Below, one piece after another: positions 26,286 through 35,202 of a DNA stretch of 36,517 nt (position 1 is the stretch's first letter; every line of letters starts with the position of its first letter). The translations under genes and the position numbers were made by a program. The notes beneath the pieces were generated by a model that worked only from the letters and a program-made list of their open reading frames with translations, did no database searches and had not been told where the DNA came from. The DNA comes from Gammaproteobacteria bacterium. Lineage in GTDB: Bacteria > Pseudomonadota > Gammaproteobacteria > Pseudomonadales > Azotimanducaceae_A. Location of the stretch: positions 33,017 to 69,533 of the forward strand of contig DUAT01000161.1 of NCBI GenBank assembly GCA_012960755.1, in the 5' to 3' direction.

Positions 26286-27899
26286 TTATTTAATGACACG
26301 AGCCTTAGTGTAATCGGGATCGGGACCAACTACACGTCGAACCACACCCCGGATTTTCGGATGCATCAGGTAGATGACACCCTGTTCGTATTGCGGCAGT
26401 ACGACGGCGTCATCAAACAGAATCTGTTGCATTTTGCCCATGGCGTCCATGCGTACCTGTGCATCAATACTGTTCATCGCCAGGCGCACCAGGTCATCAT
26501 ATTCCGGGTTGTTGTACCGACCGCGATTGTTCAGGTTCCAGGATGCAAACAAGTCGCCAAAGGTCATCACATCATCGAAATCCGGACCCCAGCCAGCGAG
26601 CACCATATCGAAATCGCCGGATGTCATTTTTGCAAGACGTTGTTTGAAGGTTTGTTTATCTATTTTAATATCCAGGTCGAGTCTGGCTTTTAGCAAACCC
26701 TGCATATATTCAGCCTGTTTAGTGGCGGTGGGTGTATTGCCACTGAGCAGTATCAGGGGAGGGATCTGCTCAACCCCCAATTCCTGCTTCGCCTTGTTGA
26801 TAAGTTTTTTTGCTTTTGCAAGGTTCAGTTCAGCCTCTGGTGCAATGTATTCCTGGCGAAACTTTCCCTCGACACCTTGCAGCCAGACGGGAAACAAGCT
26901 CCTGCCCTGGAGGTTGCCGGGTGTGGCGAGTACCTTGTTGACGAACTCATCGGGATCAAATACGTGCTGGATGGCTTTGCGGATATTAATGTGACTGGTG
27001 GGCCGTTCCGGCCGGTGGTTGTATTCAATAAAGAATACCGAGCCGGTGGTAAAACTTCTTATACGAAGTCGCTGGGTGAGGGCGTCCTTGTAAGTTTCCC
27101 CGTCCAGTCGGGTATGAACAATCTTGCCGTCAATAAACAGATTCAAACGGGCGCGGGAATCCTCGGTGATGTAGGCCGCATCTATTTCGTTGAGGTGTAT
27201 CTGGTCCTTGTCCCAGTAGTGTTCGTTTTTCACCATTTTAAGTGAAGCAGAATGCACCCACTCGGTGAGTATGAATGGCCCGTTGAACAACAGGTCTGAA
27301 ACGTCTGCAGCGTAGATATCACCGCGGGTATTGAAAAAATCTTCCCGTACCGGGAAATAGGTAGTAAAAGCAGTGAGCTTGAGGAAATATCCCGTCGGTC
27401 TTTCAAATTCAATCTTCAGCGTCCAGTCATCGATTGCAGTGACGCGCAATTGCTGCGGGTCCAGCTTACCGGCACTGATGGCTTCGCCATTTTTGATCGG
27501 ATAAAGAATAAACGCGTATTCGGACGCGGTTCGTGGTGCCAGCGCATTTTGCCAGGCAAATACAAAATCATGCGCGGTGACAGGTTTACCGTCGCTCCAC
27601 AGGGCATTTTGCCTTAGCCAGAACGTGGCACCATGAGCATTGACTTCCCAACGGGTTGCGACACCAGGAATCACATTACCCCGTCGATCATAACGAACCA
27701 GACCCTCCATGATATGCGGCAGGATGAAAGTGCTCACCTGGTCAGTGGCTTTCATGCTGTTGAGCTGGGGAGGTTCCTGGGTTAGCGCGATAGTGATGGT
27801 TTGAGTATCAAAATCAACCGAGGTGGCGTCGAATTGAGCGTGGAGTGGGAGACAAAGCAGTAACAGGACAAAAATCAGGTAATTCATCGCTCTATTCAT
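26286..27899 (-). CDS. oppA: Peptide ABC transporter substrate-binding protein (OppA type)
   Basis: A family-5 extracytoplasmic solute-binding protein of 537 aa from the ATG at 27899. That start, or the next one at 27887, gives a standard signal peptide (MNYLIFVLLLLCLPLHAQ); the ATG at 27944 would put 15 odd residues ahead of it, so I reject it. Mature-protein markers are EPPQLNSMKATDQ, IMEGLVRYDRRGNVIPGVA, WSDGKPVTAHDFVFAWQ and the late MQQILFDDAVVLPQYE. It captures peptides in the periplasm and hands them to OppB/OppC. It is the first gene of the operon, whose promoter should lie in the region shared with the divergent TonB-dependent receptor. Confidence 0.93.
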   Translation of the reverse strand: MNRAMNYLIFVLLLLCLPLHAQFDATSVDFDTQTITIALTQEPPQLNSMKATDQVSTFILPHIMEGLVRYDRRGNVIPGVATRWEVNAHGATFWLRQNALWSDGKPVTAHDFVFAWQNALAPRTASEYAFILYPIKNGEAISAGKLDPQQLRVTAIDDWTLKIEFERPTGYFLKLTAFTTYFPVREDFFNTRGDIYAADVSDLLFNGPFILTEWVHSASLKMVKNEHYWDKDQIHLNEIDAAYITEDSRARLNLFIDGKIVHTRLDGETYKDALTQRLRIRSFTTGSVFFIEYNHRPERPTSHINIRKAIQHVFDPDEFVNKVLATPGNLQGRSLFPVWLQGVEGKFRQEYIAPEAELNLAKAKKLINKAKQELGVEQIPPLILLSGNTPTATKQAEYMQGLLKARLDLDIKIDKQTFKQRLAKMTSGDFDMVLAGWGPDFDDVMTFGDLFASWNLNNRGRYNNPEYDDLVRLAMNSIDAQVRMDAMGKMQQILFDDAVVLPQYEQGVIYLMHPKIRGVVRRVVGPDPDYTKARVIK

Positions 27900-28120
27900 C
27901 GCTATAATTATCAGTGACCAGTGACAAGGCGCGGATTGTAGCATGACTGAATTTGGCTAGAGAGCGAGGAACTTCCTGCAGGAATTTGTCTGCCGCGTTT
28001 CGACAGTCAGGTGCTCTTCATATTTTTTTCACTTTTTTTTCATTTGCATTAAACCGATTGGCAATTTCAGGCAACTAAGGAGGCGAGAATAGAAAATTTT
28101 CGGTTTCTTTGGGGAAAACT
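27900..28120. promoter_or_regulatory. Divergent regulatory region between oppA and the TonB-dependent receptor
   Basis: About 220 bases hold both promoters. Visible elements are a tandem heptamer CAGTGAC (27912-27925), a perfect 12-bp palindrome TTCCTGCAGGAA (27973-27984), and two long T-tracts (T7 and T8, about 28023-28040). A very strong ribosome-binding-like AAGGAGG at 28077-28083 lies 37 bases before the receptor ATG with no start codon at the right distance. A second GGGGAA just before the ATG at 28121 is the likely true site. No sigma70 pair is convincing. Confidence 0.45.
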
Positions 28121-31024
28121 ATGTCAATTTCAAGTAAGAAAGCCTCTGGCTGGTCACTGGCGTTCACGCTGGTGGCTGGTATGAGCACAGTTGTTACCAC
28201 ATCCGTCATTACATCCTCTGCCCTGGCAGAAGATGAACGTGAACTGGAGGAAGTTGTGGTGACGGGGTCCAGAATCAAGCGTGATGCCGGGACCTACGTG
28301 GGTCCCATGACTATACTGACAGGGGAGTCAGTCACTGAGCATGCGACCTATAGCCTTATTGATTCGCTGCTTGAGCTACCGTCAATTGGTGCGCAAGGTA
28401 CCAGTCGGAACAATTCCAATGGTGGCAGGGGTGCCAATTTTACCGGAATTCACCAGCTGGAACCTGAACGCACATTAACAATATTCGATGGTCGTCGGGC
28501 TGTTTCGACGATCCGTGACAGTCTCGGATTGGGCGTCGACTTGCAATCGTTCCCGGTTAATATGATTGATCGGGTCGAAGTCCTCGCTGACGGAGCGTCG
28601 GCCATTTACGGCTCCGATGCCATTGCCGGTGTTATCAACCTGGTGCCAAAGAGAAATTTCGATGGTTTCGAAATTAGCTTTGGCGTGGGGTCGCCCAGTG
28701 AAGATGGTGGTGAACACGTCGATGCAGGTCTGCTCTTTGGCGTTACCGGCGATCGTGGCTTTTTCACCGCAGGCATCACCTATATTGATGATGGTGACGT
28801 GGATTTCCAGGAGCGGGATTTCTCCAAGCTGCCCATTCTTGGCCAGGCTGATCTTGGTGGTGTCATCGGTACCCTGTTGGGAAGCGGTATTCCCCCTGAA
28901 GGCAGAGTAATCAGCCCGGGTGATCCAGCGATCCTGTTTAAGCCAAACCCAGTCACGGGTGAGAGTTTTCAGAGCTACGACACGTTTTGTTTGAATGGCG
29001 GACCCGGCAGCGATAGTAGCGGCAGTATTGATTGCATCCTCAATCAGGGCCACCGATTTAACTACAATGACATTGACGAAGGTGTATCACTCATCAATTC
29101 TAATCAGGCAGTGAATTTCGCTGGTCTTGGTGAATACAGCTTTGACAATGGCGTTATAAGCTATTTGAATGTGGTCCTGGCGCACCGTGAAGGTCGTTTG
29201 AACTTTACCCCATTACCCGTGCAGGGCGCCGCAGGCAGGTTCACCGATCTGCTTCGGGTACCGCTGAACAATCCAAATATCCCGACTGATGCACTGGCGC
29301 TGATTACCTCCACCCGGGCTGCTAATGCGACTTGTGACGCGGCTTGCCAGGCTGCTGATATTCAGATGAGCTATCGCGGTCTGGATTTTGGTGTGCGGAC
29401 GTTTGAGTACGACAGTGATACGTTGAGCGCAACGATAGGCTTGAAAGGTAGCTTTGGAGACCTGGGCGCCAGTGGCGCGCTTGGAAGCTGGGATTGGGAC
29501 TTATGGATGACCGCCGGACGATCTGAGTTGTTCGAGGTAACATCCGGTCAACTTAACGTTGCGAACCTTCAGATCTCCGTTGATCCTGCAGCCTGTGCGC
29601 TTACGGCATCCTGCCCGAAAGATTCGCTGGGTAATCCGACGATGGACATTTTTGGTCGTGGGGTTAAGTCCGCAGAAGAAAAGTCATTCGCAACATTTGA
29701 TGACTTGGAACGCAGTGATTACGACATGTTGCATTTTGCTGCCACGGTTGCCGGAGAATTCGGCAATTTGCCTGCCGGTACTGTTGGAGTGGCTGCCGGT
29801 GCTGAATATCGAGAAGAGCAAGGTGGCGTTCAGACATCAGGAGTCGTTCAGGCTGGAGATAGTGGTGGCAACTTTGCAGAGCCAACCAATGGCGAATTCG
29901 ATGTGACTGAATTCTATGCAGAATTTGCTATCCCTCTTCTGGCCGGTGCACCTATGGCTGAAGCATTGGATCTGGACCTTGCTATTCGCTGGTCCGACTA
30001 CAATACTTTTGGGGATGAAACCACATACAAGGCATCAATCGGCTGGATGCCGATCGAAACCCTGAAGTTTCGTGGTACCTATGCGACCGGTTATCGTGGT
30101 CCAAATATTCTTGAACTGTTTGGCGGTATAGCAGATACATTCCAGAGCGTTACAGATCCTTGTACCAATCCCGTTGCCGATGCCAACGTTGCCGCTAACT
30201 GTGCCGCACATGGTGTACCAGCAGGTTTTGTTCAGCCAGCGGCCCAGCTCAAGATATCAGCGGGTGGTAACGAGGAACTGCAGCCGGAAACTTCAGAAAG
30301 TTATTCTGTCGGTCTTGTTTGGCAACCTGAATTCGCTGACTTGAGTATCTCCCTCGACTGGTATGATGTTCAGGTGGATGACGCAGTCGGTACGCCGAAG
30401 CCAACTAATGTGATTACCACTTGTTACGATAGTCCCAACGGCTCATTGTCAGCTCCTGAATGCGGGCGAATCAGCCGGGGTAATGCAGGGGATGTGGTTC
30501 GTTTCGATTTGCTGAACGAAAACCTCAACAAAATTGAAACCAGTGGCATCGACCTTACTGCCACTTATGCCGTCACCACTGGCTGGGGTGAAGTTCAGGT
30601 AAACTGGTTGCTGAATTACCTCGACGAATATGTGGAAACAACAGATACCGGCGTTGTTGATGATCGTACCGGTGTTGTTGCGGGTAGTGTTTCAAGCTTC
30701 GCTGCTTATCCGGAGTTTCGTTCCAATCTTGATGTTACATTGAATCGTGAGACCTGGTCGGCGGGAATTACCTATCGATACCTGGACGAGATGGAAGCGT
30801 TTGATGTGATTGGCTTCGGTACGCTTGAGCCAACGGCTGATGCTCAACATTATTTCGATCTCATGGGAACCTACAGACTGGATAGATGGAACTTCCTTGT
30901 CGGAGTGCGAAATGTGACAGACGAAGAACCACCCTACGTCACCGATGTGTCTGCTAACACTTCCAGTATCTATGACTTCCTGGGCAGGTTCTACTATGCC
31001 CGGGTGAACTTTGTTGTGAATTAA
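28121..31024 (+). CDS. TonB-dependent receptor
   Basis: A 967-aa outer-membrane receptor. The signal peptide ends near SSALA-ED (residue 36). A TonB-box-like stretch ELEEVVVTGSRIKR follows, then the plug domain with GGRGANFTGI, RTLTIFDGRRAV, MIDRVEVLADGASAIYGSDAIAGVINL in part. The C-terminal beta barrel shows YKASIGWMPIETLKFRGTYATGYRGPN in part and LQPETSESYSVGLVW, both common to these receptors. It resembles receptors of the marine heterotroph type with unknown organic ligands more than a clear siderophore receptor. The TTG at 28109 is rejected because the ATG has the GGGGAA site. An intrinsic terminator follows the stop. The neighbours suggest a link to periplasmic TPR and sulfotransferase proteins. 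Confidence 0.95.
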   Translation: MSISSKKASGWSLAFTLVAGMSTVVTTSVITSSALAEDERELEEVVVTGSRIKRDAGTYVGPMTILTGESVTEHATYSLIDSLLELPSIGAQGTSRNNSNGGRGANFTGIHQLEPERTLTIFDGRRAVSTIRDSLGLGVDLQSFPVNMIDRVEVLADGASAIYGSDAIAGVINLVPKRNFDGFEISFGVGSPSEDGGEHVDAGLLFGVTGDRGFFTAGITYIDDGDVDFQERDFSKLPILGQADLGGVIGTLLGSGIPPEGRVISPGDPAILFKPNPVTGESFQSYDTFCLNGGPGSDSSGSIDCILNQGHRFNYNDIDEGVSLINSNQAVNFAGLGEYSFDNGVISYLNVVLAHREGRLNFTPLPVQGAAGRFTDLLRVPLNNPNIPTDALALITSTRAANATCDAACQAADIQMSYRGLDFGVRTFEYDSDTLSATIGLKGSFGDLGASGALGSWDWDLWMTAGRSELFEVTSGQLNVANLQISVDPAACALTASCPKDSLGNPTMDIFGRGVKSAEEKSFATFDDLERSDYDMLHFAATVAGEFGNLPAGTVGVAAGAEYREEQGGVQTSGVVQAGDSGGNFAEPTNGEFDVTEFYAEFAIPLLAGAPMAEALDLDLAIRWSDYNTFGDETTYKASIGWMPIETLKFRGTYATGYRGPNILELFGGIADTFQSVTDPCTNPVADANVAANCAAHGVPAGFVQPAAQLKISAGGNEELQPETSESYSVGLVWQPEFADLSISLDWYDVQVDDAVGTPKPTNVITTCYDSPNGSLSAPECGRISRGNAGDVVRFDLLNENLNKIETSGIDLTATYAVTTGWGEVQVNWLLNYLDEYVETTDTGVVDDRTGVVAGSVSSFAAYPEFRSNLDVTLNRETWSAGITYRYLDEMEAFDVIGFGTLEPTADAQHYFDLMGTYRLDRWNFLVGVRNVTDEEPPYVTDVSANTSSIYDFLGRFYYARVNFVVN

Positions 31025-31341
31025 ACCTGAGGTTTATGAATATATCAGGCCCCTTTATGAGGGGCCTTTTTTCACGCGTCATTCTGGTGGCAGCAGGGGC
31101 ACATTTTTTCATTACAGCATCGCCTACGGCACCGGGTTGGGTCTCGTTCGAGACACAGACTCCGGTGATAACCACGTAAAAATGACCTACAATATTTTGG
31201 GTTATTTCTTTAATCTTCCCTTTAGTCAGCTGGCCGAAAATTGCCAGAAAAACGACGGTTGCTGATGAAAAAGTTGCAGAGTGACCGACAACAGTATTGA
31301 ATTTCACGTTACTTTGTTCAGCGGTGGAATGTAACCGTACT
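31025..31341. other. 317-base intergenic region after the receptor, with terminator and a nested palindrome
   Basis: No gene is supported here. It holds the intrinsic terminator at 31047-31072 and a folded element at 31130-31167: CACCGG pairs with CCGGTG, enclosing GTCTC-GTTC-GAGAC. The remainder up to the next start is unremarkable. A minus-strand frame across the region is not credible as a gene. The palindromic part may be a dispersed intergenic repeat. Confidence 0.5.
31047..31072 (+). terminator. Rho-independent terminator of the TonB-dependent receptor gene
   Basis: AGGCCCC pairs with GGGGCCT around a 7-base loop (TTTATGA), followed directly by a run of T (31067-31072). It lies 23 bases after the receptor stop and is the clearest terminator in the window. 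Confidence 0.9.
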
Positions 31342-32496
31342 ATGACTAAGGCAACTATCCCTTATATCTGCAAAGGCTTGTTATTGGGCCAGATCTGTTT
31401 GATTAATGCTTGTACGACCGGATTGGATTTTGATTATGCAGCTGAATTAGAGCAGGAATTTATCAATAGGGCGGTCCAGGGTCGATCAGAAATGGATGTC
31501 GGAATGTTAGCCCTGAGTAGCGACCTGCAAACCGCGATTGATGCGAGAATCAAATCCAGTTGGGGGGCGAGCCATAAAGTACAGGAGCTTCGCAAGTTTC
31601 TGTTCCACCAGGATGAATTAAACATAGGCTACGACACTGACTTCACGAAAACTGCACAGCAGACTTTTGATTCCGGGTCCGGCAACTGCCTGTCGTTAAC
31701 CAGCTTGTTTATTGCGGTCGCACGTCATGCCGGTGTCGATGCCCACTTTGAACTGGTATCCGTAAAACCCACCTGGGACTACCAGCTTAAGACCATGATT
31801 CGCTATGAACATGTGGTTGTAACCGGTCGGGTGGCTGTTTCGAAGAATTATGTGGTGGATTTTCTGCCGGAATTTTCCCTGGATGAACGAAGCAATCAAG
31901 AAATCAGTGATCGTGCTGCATTGGCCTTGTACTTTAACAATATTGGTGGTGAAAACCTGGTCATGGGCAATACTGACGAAGCGATCGAAAATTTGCAACA
32001 AGCCTTATTTGTAGATCGAGAGTCTTCCGACACGTGGAACAATATGGGCGCAGCCTATAGCAGAACCGGTAAAAAGAAGCTGGCGGAGTTTAGTTATCGA
32101 AAAGCTATTTCCCTCGACAGTAGTAATTATTCTGCCTTGACTAATCTGGCGCGATTTTACGAGAAAGAAAATCAACCAGAGAAGGCCGAAAAGTTTATCT
32201 CACGGGTTGAAAGATACCAGGCAAACAATCCATATTTCCTTGCTGCTGCGGGGAAGTTGTTGCTTGACGCAGGGAGGTTTGATGCCAGCCTGAACATGCT
32301 GGCTCGTTCGATTCAACTTAAAGAAGAGGAACCGGCTTTTTACCTGACTATCGCTGAAGTCTATACAGCAATGGGTAAAGAAAACCTGGCCATTGAATTT
32401 CGTAACGAAGCGCAGCTACGGCATGACGCCAAACCCGAAGCACCGGTCCGTCAGTTGAATCACAGATTTTGGACCTATCGACGGGGAGTGGAGTAA
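31342..32496 (+). CDS. Lipoprotein with transglutaminase-like domain and TPR repeats
   Basis: From the ATG at 31342 the protein is 384 aa with a lipoprotein signal ending in the lipobox INAC (Cys24), so it is probably membrane-anchored in the periplasm. Residues 90-180 form a transglutaminase-like core with a full triad: Cys116 (SGSGNCLSLTSLF), His157 (RYEHVVV) and Asp173 (YVVDFLPEF). From about 190 TPR helices follow, e.g. SDTWNNMGAAYSRTGKKKLA and the block SNYSALTNLARFYEKENQPE. Such domains may act as cysteine peptidases or amide-forming enzymes; the substrate is unknown. The upstream in-frame ATG at 31297 would destroy the signal layout and is rejected. It leads the methyltransferase gene by 24 bases. 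Confidence 0.85.
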   Translation: MTKATIPYICKGLLLGQICLINACTTGLDFDYAAELEQEFINRAVQGRSEMDVGMLALSSDLQTAIDARIKSSWGASHKVQELRKFLFHQDELNIGYDTDFTKTAQQTFDSGSGNCLSLTSLFIAVARHAGVDAHFELVSVKPTWDYQLKTMIRYEHVVVTGRVAVSKNYVVDFLPEFSLDERSNQEISDRAALALYFNNIGGENLVMGNTDEAIENLQQALFVDRESSDTWNNMGAAYSRTGKKKLAEFSYRKAISLDSSNYSALTNLARFYEKENQPEKAEKFISRVERYQANNPYFLAAAGKLLLDAGRFDASLNMLARSIQLKEEEPAFYLTIAEVYTAMGKENLAIEFRNEAQLRHDAKPEAPVRQLNHRFWTYRRGVE

Positions 32497-32520
32497 CATG
32501 TTGTAGCTACACGGGAAAAT

Positions 32521-33504
32521 ATGATGGCAGCTAACCAACGGGATCGGCAGCGAGTACCGGGCGACTGGGACGTTTATTGGACTGGCACACACGAAAATGC
32601 GGCGCACCAGGAAGGCGGGCCACAAGAAGAAGTGCTGGAAAGATTTTGGCTGACCTTCTTTGCTGAGAATAGTGCAGATAACTGTAGCCGTGAGCGTCAA
32701 AGACTCCTGGACATGGCCTGTGGTAATGGTGCTGTTACCGGATTTGCCAGCCGGGGTATAGCAGATTTCCATTCTTTTTGCCTTGATACATCGGTGAATG
32801 CCCTGTTGGAACTAGGCAAGCGGTACCCGGAAACCATATGCATTACCGCCGATGCATTACATACGCCGTTCCTGAGTAATAGCTTCGATTTAGTGGTTAG
32901 TCAATTTGGTATTGAATATGCTGGTATTGATACCTTCGACGAGGCGGCACGTTTACTCGCACCTGGTGGCTCATTTGGAGCGGTTATCCATTTACACGAA
33001 GGCGCGATTTACCGGGAATGCAGTGACAATTTGAATGCCATCAACGCCATCATGCAGAGCAGATTACTCAAGTTGGCACGTAATACTTTTAGTGCAGGTT
33101 TTGCTTTGAATGCAGGGACAGGAAGCGTAAAAGCCTTTAAGACTGCAGAAAGAAAACTCAAACCTGCGGTTCGCGCGCTTGAATCGATGTTGCAGGAAAT
33201 GGGTAGCAATGTAGCAGCGGGGCTGGCGCAACAACTGCACGAGGATATTGCCTACATGTACAAGCGCATGGGTGCCTTTGACAAGCGGGAAGTTATCTCC
33301 TGGCTGGATGGCATGGTGAAGGAACTCAGAGCCTATCGCGGCAGGATGACGTCGATGATGAGTTCGGCTGTGGATAAAGACGCGATGAAAGCAATCAAAC
33401 AGAATCTGGAAACCAAGGGTTTAGTTCAGCAAAGATGTGAGACCCTTGGCATGGGTCCTGAGCAGCAACCAGCTGCCTGGGTGATTGTTTGTAAAAAGCA
33501 TTAA
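32521..33504 (+). CDS. Class I SAM-dependent methyltransferase
   Basis: A 327-aa protein with a Rossmann-type methyltransferase domain at about 60-160: motif I LLDMACGNGA (62-71), the acidic end of strand 2 in FCLDTS (86-91), the SFDLVVSQFGIEYAG block (121-135) and LLAPGGSFGAVIH (145-157). The C-terminal 165 residues are helical and do not match a domain I recognise, so the acceptor (protein, lipid or small molecule) is open. No signal peptide, hence cytoplasmic. A second ATG at 32524 is possible. It sits between the TPR lipoprotein and the TPR-sulfotransferase genes on the same strand with short gaps, suggesting one operon. Confidence 0.85.
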   Translation: MMAANQRDRQRVPGDWDVYWTGTHENAAHQEGGPQEEVLERFWLTFFAENSADNCSRERQRLLDMACGNGAVTGFASRGIADFHSFCLDTSVNALLELGKRYPETICITADALHTPFLSNSFDLVVSQFGIEYAGIDTFDEAARLLAPGGSFGAVIHLHEGAIYRECSDNLNAINAIMQSRLLKLARNTFSAGFALNAGTGSVKAFKTAERKLKPAVRALESMLQEMGSNVAAGLAQQLHEDIAYMYKRMGAFDKREVISWLDGMVKELRAYRGRMTSMMSSAVDKDAMKAIKQNLETKGLVQQRCETLGMGPEQQPAAWVIVCKKH

Positions 33505-33520
33505 TTCGACGAGCTCAGAC

Positions 33521-35185
33521 GTGCCTCAGAAGAAGAACCAAATCAGACACCAGGTCCAGAAAAAGTTACAACGTGCACACCAATTGTACGGAAAACAGGA
33601 ATTCCGTGCGGCGGAAGTTTTGTATCAACAGGTTTTGCGTCGCGACCCGACAAATCCTGATGCACTACTGACACTGGTCGCCATTTACCTGCAACCTCCA
33701 CAGCGGTTTGAACAGGCGGCGCAGATGCTGAAGCGACTGGTGGACGCTTACCCGGGAGAACCCAGCTACTGTCAGAACTACGCGAATGTGATGATGCAAT
33801 TGGGTAAACCTGATGCTGCAATCAGCTGCATTCGGAGGCTGCTTTCGTACAATCCTGACCTGACAGACATACGATATAACCTTGCGCGTTTACTGAAAAA
33901 CACCGGTAAGCTGGATGAAGCACTGACCGAATATCAGAAAACGCTGAGTGCAGGCATATCTCGACCAGAGGAAGTGCACTCTAATATTAGTATTATTCTT
34001 TCCGATTTGAACCGTACTGATGAAGCGCGATTAGCGCTTAAGCAAGCGTTGGCGCTTAATCCGGATTATGAACCTGCACTTTATAACCTGGCTCAGCTCG
34101 AAGAGGAGAATGGTCATTGGGATATGGCCCGGAAACTCTTCGAGCATATCCTGTTAAACAATCCGGATCATTGTGATGCGATGGTGCGTTTAGCTGAGGG
34201 CGGTAAAATTGATTCGTCTGATCCATTAGTTGATCGCCTAAAACAAGCTTTAGTCCGCGACAATTGTGATGACCTGGATCGCGAAAAGCTGAATTTTGCA
34301 CTCGGAAAGGTTCATGATGAATGGGCTGAGTACGAGGCTGCATTCAAATACTATAAGCAGGGTAATTTCTGCAGCCAATATCGGGTTGGTGTTTATGATG
34401 CCGCCGGGCAGGAGGCACTCAGTAAGGAACTAATGGAGATTTTCCCCGCTTTGTCTGGCTTGAAACATATACAGCCAGTATCCGATGCGGCACCCATTTT
34501 TATTTGCGGTATGTTTCGTTCTGGTTCCACCTTAATCGAACAGATGCTGGCGGCTCATCCGGGTGTCAGTGCCGGGGGTGAGATAAGTTATTTTGCGAGA
34601 CGGGTACCTCTACCAGAATCTCTCATATCAGTGGATAAAATCGATTTTCAAGAAATAGGGAAAACATATCTTGACTATTTGGAGAGTAACTTTCCCGGCG
34701 TAGCTCGTGTAACGAACAAGCGACCGGACAATTTTCTTTACCTGGGACTTATCTTGTCGCTGTTCCCTAATGCGAAGATAATTCATACAACACGTCAGGC
34801 ACTGGACAACTGTCTGTCTGTTTTCTTTCAACCCCTGGCAACTCAATACAAGTACTCTAATGGCCTGTTGGATATTGGACATTTTTACATCCAGTACCAG
34901 CGGTTGATGAACCACTGGCGAGTTGCATTTCCCAACCGCATTATTGATGTTCATTATGATGAGCTGGTATTAAACCCGAGAGGTGTACTCGATCCGGTTT
35001 TGTCGTTTCTTGGGTTGGATTGGGATGATCGCTGTCTGAATTTCTACGAGGTGGAGAATCGCGTCCGGACAGCGAGCGTCTGGCAGGTCAGGCAGCCGCT
35101 TCATGAAAACTCGTCGGGACGTTGGCAAAATTATGCATCGGAACTTGGCCAGTTGCACCAATATTTAAGCGCCGCAGAATTTTAG
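33521..35185 (+). CDS. Tetratricopeptide-repeat sulfotransferase
   Basis: A 554-aa protein from GTG at 33521, 16 bases after the methyltransferase stop; a TTG at 33485 inside that gene would add 12 residues. The N-terminal half (to about 270) is TPR repeats such as AHQLYGKQEFRAAEVLYQQV, DIRYNLARLLKNTGKLDEAL and PALYNLAQLEEENGHWDMAR. The C-terminal half is a sulfotransferase domain with the PAPS 5'-phosphate loop ICGMFRSGSTLIEQML at about 328-343. IHTTRQALDNCLSVFF fits the 3'-phosphate region, and VHYDELVLNPRGVL the later part of the fold. It probably moves sulphate from PAPS to a protein or glycan acceptor; the TPR part would bind the acceptor. Target unknown. Confidence 0.9.
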   Translation: MPQKKNQIRHQVQKKLQRAHQLYGKQEFRAAEVLYQQVLRRDPTNPDALLTLVAIYLQPPQRFEQAAQMLKRLVDAYPGEPSYCQNYANVMMQLGKPDAAISCIRRLLSYNPDLTDIRYNLARLLKNTGKLDEALTEYQKTLSAGISRPEEVHSNISIILSDLNRTDEARLALKQALALNPDYEPALYNLAQLEEENGHWDMARKLFEHILLNNPDHCDAMVRLAEGGKIDSSDPLVDRLKQALVRDNCDDLDREKLNFALGKVHDEWAEYEAAFKYYKQGNFCSQYRVGVYDAAGQEALSKELMEIFPALSGLKHIQPVSDAAPIFICGMFRSGSTLIEQMLAAHPGVSAGGEISYFARRVPLPESLISVDKIDFQEIGKTYLDYLESNFPGVARVTNKRPDNFLYLGLILSLFPNAKIIHTTRQALDNCLSVFFQPLATQYKYSNGLLDIGHFYIQYQRLMNHWRVAFPNRIIDVHYDELVLNPRGVLDPVLSFLGLDWDDRCLNFYEVENRVRTASVWQVRQPLHENSSGRWQNYASELGQLHQYLSAAEF

Positions 35186-35202
35186 AATCGTGTTAGTTGA
35201 AG

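Noticed and set aside
26374..26994. Plus-strand frame of 206 codons antisense to oppA
   Set aside because: oppA is complete and family-typical; the antisense product is Ser-rich with no motif.
27899..27912. Fur-box-like ATAATTATC near the oppA start
   Set aside because: Only a half-site resemblance, and it overlaps the start region; not enough to call an iron-regulated site.
31137..31160. tRNA T-arm-like GTTCGAG sequence
   Set aside because: The stem-loop around it has no acceptor stem, D-arm or anticodon arm at tRNA distances; it is the inner part of a palindrome.
30954..31307. Minus-strand frame of 117 codons across the receptor 3' end and the following gap
   Set aside because: It runs antisense through the receptor end and the terminator, has no convincing ribosome binding site, and no recognisable domain.
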